From positions 1 through 27,132 of the forward strand of contig JAMOPZ010000463.1 of assembly GCA_027064245.1 (NCBI GenBank): a stretch of DNA of 27,132 nt. Reading direction: 5' to 3'. Of this stretch, positions 24,492 to 27,132 are shown piece by piece; positions within the stretch are counted from its first letter, which is position 1, and the number at the start of each line of letters is the position of its first letter. This DNA comes from Campylobacterales bacterium. Lineage in GTDB: Bacteria > Campylobacterota > Campylobacteria > Campylobacterales > Arcobacteraceae. Both the position numbers and the translations under genes were made by a program. Under the pieces are notes generated by a model. That model ran no database searches and was not told the origin of the DNA. It saw only the letters and a list, made by a program, of their open reading frames with translations.

Positions 24492-24984
24492 TGGATTTAG
24501 TTTAAAAGATGAAGAGAGGTTATTTCAAGAATATATTATAAAAAATAATTATACAGTAAGTGGTTTTAGTTATGGTGCTATAAAAGCTTTTGAATATGTT
24601 TTAGAAACAGAAAATAGAGTAGATCTACTACAGCTTTTTTCACCAGCTTTTTTTAATGATAAAGATAAAAAATATAAAAGATTACAATTGATGTTTTTTA
24701 AAAAAGATTCAGAAAAATATTGTGATAATTTTTTGAAAAATTGTGGTTTTGATAAACAAAAAAAAGATCAATATTTCTCTATAGGAAATTATGAAGAGTT
24801 AGAAAAGTTATTATATTATACTTGGGATAAAAATAAATTAGATCAATTAAAAAATAAAGGTACAAAACTAGAAGTTTATATAGGATCAGAAGATAAGATA
24901 ATAAATCCTATAAAAACATTGGAATTTTTTAAACCATATGGTGATGTTTATTTTATAAAATACAAAACTCATATATTAAATTAA
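24481..24984 (+). CDS. bioV: BioV-like pimeloyl-ACP methyl ester esterase
   Basis: A small alpha/beta-hydrolase of 167 residues. The nucleophile Ser30 lies in SGFSYGA (G-x-S-x-G), with candidate triad partners Asp138 in GSEDKII and His164 near the C-terminus. The size, the N-terminus MYFSGFSLKDE and the very early nucleophile fit BioV, the Helicobacter esterase that frees pimeloyl-ACP from its methyl ester before biotin ring assembly. BioG, BioH or an unrelated thioesterase are alternatives. The start is a TTG, well supported by AAGGAAG (24468-24474) six bases upstream; it overlaps the AAA+ gene by 11 bases. No other bio gene is in the window. Confidence 0.65.
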   Translation: MYFSGFSLKDEERLFQEYIIKNNYTVSGFSYGAIKAFEYVLETENRVDLLQLFSPAFFNDKDKKYKRLQLMFFKKDSEKYCDNFLKNCGFDKQKKDQYFSIGNYEELEKLLYYTWDKNKLDQLKNKGTKLEVYIGSEDKIINPIKTLEFFKPYGDVYFIKYKTHILN

Positions 24985-25019
24985 TTCTTAGTTTAAATAT
25001 TTTTTTAACCCTTTTTAGA

Positions 25020-25025
25020 TATAAT
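25020..25025 (+). promoter_or_regulatory. -10 box of ilvC
   Basis: TATAAT in T-rich DNA, 28 bases before the ilvC ATG, predicts a short leader of about 22 bases. There is no leader peptide or attenuator, so branched-chain control, if any, is not by classical attenuation. AAGGA precedes the ATG. Confidence 0.65.
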
Positions 25026-25053
25026 CCAAAAAAATTAATATTAAGGAAATAAT

Positions 25054-26076
25054 ATGGCATTAAATGTTTATTATGATAAAGATTGTGATATTAGTATCAT
25101 CAAATCAAAAACAGTAGCAATGATCGGATTTGGTTCACAAGGACACGCACACGCAGAAAACTTAAGAGACAGTGGTGTAAATGTAGTTGTAGGTTTAAGA
25201 GAAAATGGATCTTCTTGGAATAAAGCAAAAGCAAAAGATTTTGAAGTTTTAACTGTTGGTGAAGCAACAGCTAAAGCAGATGTAGTTATGATTTTACTTC
25301 CAGATGAAAATCAAGCAGAGATCTATAAAAATGAGATAGAACCAAACCTAAAAGAGGGTGCTACTATTGCATTTGGACATGGATTTAATATTCACTATGG
25401 AAGAATTATTCCAAGAGCTGATATAAATGTAACTATGATAGCTCCAAAAGCTCCAGGTCATACAGTTAGATCAGAGTTTGTAAGAGGTGGAGGAATCCCA
25501 GATTTAATTGCAGTTGAAAAAGATCCTAGTGGATCTACAAAAGAATTAGCACTATCTTATGCAAGTGCTATTGGTGGTGGAAGAACTGCTATTATTGAAA
25601 CTACATTTAAAGATGAAACAGAAACTGACCTTTTTGGAGAGCAAGCTGTACTTTGTGGTGGGGTAACTTCACTAGTTCAAGCTGGATTTGAAACTTTAAC
25701 AGAAGCTGGATATGCTCCAGAGATGGCATATTTTGAGTGTCTTCACGAACTTAAATTAATTGTTGATTTAATGTTTGAAGGTGGTATTGCAGATATGAGA
25801 TATAGTATTTCTAATACTGCTGAGTATGGTGATTATGTATCTGGAAAAAGAGTTATCAATGATGAATCAAAAGCTGCTATGAAAGAGATCTTAAAAGAGA
25901 TCCAAGATGGTAGATTTGCAAAAGATTTTATTTTAGAAGGTCAAGCAGGATACCCTAGAATGAACGCTGAGCGAACAAATGCAAGAGCAAGTTTAATTGA
26001 ACAAACAGGTGTAAGCTTAAGAGAGATGATGCCTTGGATTAGTGCAAATAAAATTGTAAATCAAGATAAAAACTAA
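25054..26076 (+). CDS. ilvC: Ketol-acid reductoisomerase (class I)
   Basis: A 340-residue cytoplasmic enzyme that isomerises and reduces acetolactate (or acetohydroxybutyrate) with NADPH and Mg2+, the second common step of valine, leucine and isoleucine synthesis. The Rossmann fingerprint GFGSQGHAHA (residues 25-34) and the cofactor loop GLRENGSSW fit an NADPH enzyme. The knotted C-terminal domain has TFKDETETDLFGEQ with Mg2+ ligands, then YFECLHELKLIVDLM and SNTAEYGDY. About 340 residues is the short class I form. It has its own promoter and terminator, so is likely monocistronic. Confidence 0.97.
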   Translation: MALNVYYDKDCDISIIKSKTVAMIGFGSQGHAHAENLRDSGVNVVVGLRENGSSWNKAKAKDFEVLTVGEATAKADVVMILLPDENQAEIYKNEIEPNLKEGATIAFGHGFNIHYGRIIPRADINVTMIAPKAPGHTVRSEFVRGGGIPDLIAVEKDPSGSTKELALSYASAIGGGRTAIIETTFKDETETDLFGEQAVLCGGVTSLVQAGFETLTEAGYAPEMAYFECLHELKLIVDLMFEGGIADMRYSISNTAEYGDYVSGKRVINDESKAAMKEILKEIQDGRFAKDFILEGQAGYPRMNAERTNARASLIEQTGVSLREMMPWISANKIVNQDKN

Positions 26077-26083
26077 TATTTTT

Positions 26084-26112
26084 ATGTACCCTTTTTGGGT
26101 ACATTATATTTT
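26084..26112 (+). terminator. Intrinsic terminator after ilvC
   Basis: ATGTACCC/GGGTACAT (26084-26091 with 26097-26104, loop TTTTT) is followed by the T-rich TATATTTTAT. The following gene starts only 12 bases after the stem, and TTATAAT overlaps its start codon, so part of the tail may also serve initiation. Confidence 0.75.
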
Positions 26113-26115
26113 ATA

Positions 26116-27132
26116 ATGAATAAAAAACTTAAAAAAACACCAAAAATACCAAAAAAAATAAAAAAAACTAATAAAAATATAGTAAATTTTACAAATATTT
26201 TACTGATTATAAATATATTATTATTTTCAATAACAATATATTTGTACTTAGAAAATCAACAGCTAAAAGAGAATACTAAACTTTACAATACTAAAATAGC
26301 TCAAATGAGTAATAAAAATAAAAAATTACAACAAACAACAAAAAGATTAGAACAAAAATATCTTTATGAAGAGAAAACAAAAGCTTTGGATATAGACTAC
26401 ACTTCACATATAGATAGTACTACTTATATTAAAAAGAAAAAATATACTTTTAATTATGATGAAAATGATATTCAATCTAAAAAAATAGAGCATACTGTAC
26501 ATAAGGCTAAAAAAACACAATATCATAAAAGCAATAAGCCACGATTAGCAATCATTATAGATGATATATCAAATCAACATCAAATAGATAAAATAAAAGC
26601 TATAGGATATAAAGTAAATCCATCATTTTTACCACCAAATAGTAGTAGAAAATACTCAGCAAAAGTAGCTGCACATTTAGATCACTATATGATACATCTA
26701 CCTTTACAAGCTAGTAATAATAGATATGATGAGAAAAAAACTTTACATATACATGATAGTTTAGAAAAGATAGAAAAACGAATTTTAGAGGTACATAGAC
26801 TATATCCAAAAGCTACTTATATCAATAATCATACAGGTAGTAAATTTACAGCAAATCAACAAGCTATGGATAAGCTTTATGAAATATTAAAAAAATATCA
26901 TTTTAACTTTGTAGATAGTCGTACAACTGCAAAATCAGTATCTTCAATATCAGCAAAAAAATATGGGGTAAAAACATTCAGAAGAAATATATTTTTAGAT
27001 AATAAAAAAGACAAAAAATATATTGCAAATCAATTAAAAAAAGCTATAGAAATAGCTAAAAAGAATGGATCTGCTATTGCAATTGGACATCCATATGCTA
27101 TTACACTACATACTTTAAAACAATTAAAATAT
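26116..27132 (+). CDS. Divergent polysaccharide deacetylase family protein, 3' partial
   Basis: The frame is open from the ATG at 26116 to the window end (339 codons). A lysine-rich cytoplasmic start (1-21), one transmembrane anchor (about 22-45) and a likely coiled coil (about 46-85) lead to a periplasmic domain from about residue 144. Its motifs are those of the divergent polysaccharide deacetylase (YibQ-type) family: IIDD with Asp149-Asp150, IHLPLQ, NNHTGSKFT, VDSRTT, RRNIFLD and IAIGHPYAIT. The substrate is not established, though a cell-wall or envelope glycan is likely. No Shine-Dalgarno sequence precedes the ATG, so the start is uncertain. From memory, Campylobacter also has such a gene after ilvC. 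Confidence 0.8.
   Translation, partial: MNKKLKKTPKIPKKIKKTNKNIVNFTNILLIINILLFSITIYLYLENQQLKENTKLYNTKIAQMSNKNKKLQQTTKRLEQKYLYEEKTKALDIDYTSHIDSTTYIKKKKYTFNYDENDIQSKKIEHTVHKAKKTQYHKSNKPRLAIIIDDISNQHQIDKIKAIGYKVNPSFLPPNSSRKYSAKVAAHLDHYMIHLPLQASNNRYDEKKTLHIHDSLEKIEKRILEVHRLYPKATYINNHTGSKFTANQQAMDKLYEILKKYHFNFVDSRTTAKSVSSISAKKYGVKTFRRNIFLDNKKDKKYIANQLKKAIEIAKKNGSAIAIGHPYAITLHTLKQLKY

Noticed and set aside
24985..25053. Attenuator or riboswitch upstream of ilvC
   Set aside because: The gap is 69 bases, the predicted leader about 22, and no leader peptide or stable hairpin is visible.

Overview
The window is low-GC chromosomal DNA from a member of the Campylobacterota (Epsilonproteobacteria), most likely Arcobacteraceae. 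The evidence is the strong AT bias, separate but overlapping rpoB and rpoC (Helicobacter fuses them), epsilon-type EF-Tu and L33, T-rich DNA with TATAAT -10 boxes but no clear -35, and an mtaB / FtsH-like / BioV-like operon. The genus is inferred. I see no insertion sequence, prophage, CRISPR array or other sign of recent transfer.

Left part (1-6543): the 3' end of an AddB-type recombination nuclease converges, over a shared terminator, on a minus-strand YajR-like MFS transporter. A divergent intergenic region with two palindromes then precedes a tightly packed operon: thioredoxin-type arsenate reductase, EptA-type phosphoethanolamine transferase, and CysQ phosphatase.

Centre (6544-21000): this is the translation/transcription core. 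Five tRNAs (Phe, Thr-TGT, Tyr, Gly-TCC, Thr-GGT) lead into tuf, rpmG, tRNA-Trp, secE, nusG, rplK, rplA, rplJ, rplL, rpoB and rpoC. The Thr-Tyr-Gly-Thr-tuf order matches E. coli thrU-tyrU-glyT-thrT-tufB, so the arrangement is ancient. Almost every gap holds RNA-like structure: a 41-nt hairpin before tuf, a 68-nt two-helix element before rplK, an H-type pseudoknot candidate before rplA, tandem terminators and an L10 leader before rplJ, and an attenuator-like hairpin before rpoB. These are probably where ribosomal protein and RNA polymerase dosage is set. Two of the six tRNAs have a broken pair at the same acceptor position, 4:69.

Right part (21001-27132): cobS (cobalamin assembly), mtaB (tRNA ms2t6A modification), a membrane AAA+ protein that is FtsH-like but lacks the zinc protease motif, and a short BioV-like esterase for biotin synthesis form a same-strand, partly overlapping run. 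ilvC with its own promoter follows, then a 3'-truncated divergent polysaccharide deacetylase gene.

Most of the window is ordinary housekeeping DNA. The less explained items are the leader structures, the protease-dead FtsH homologue, the arsC-eptA-cysQ grouping and the two mismatched tRNAs.
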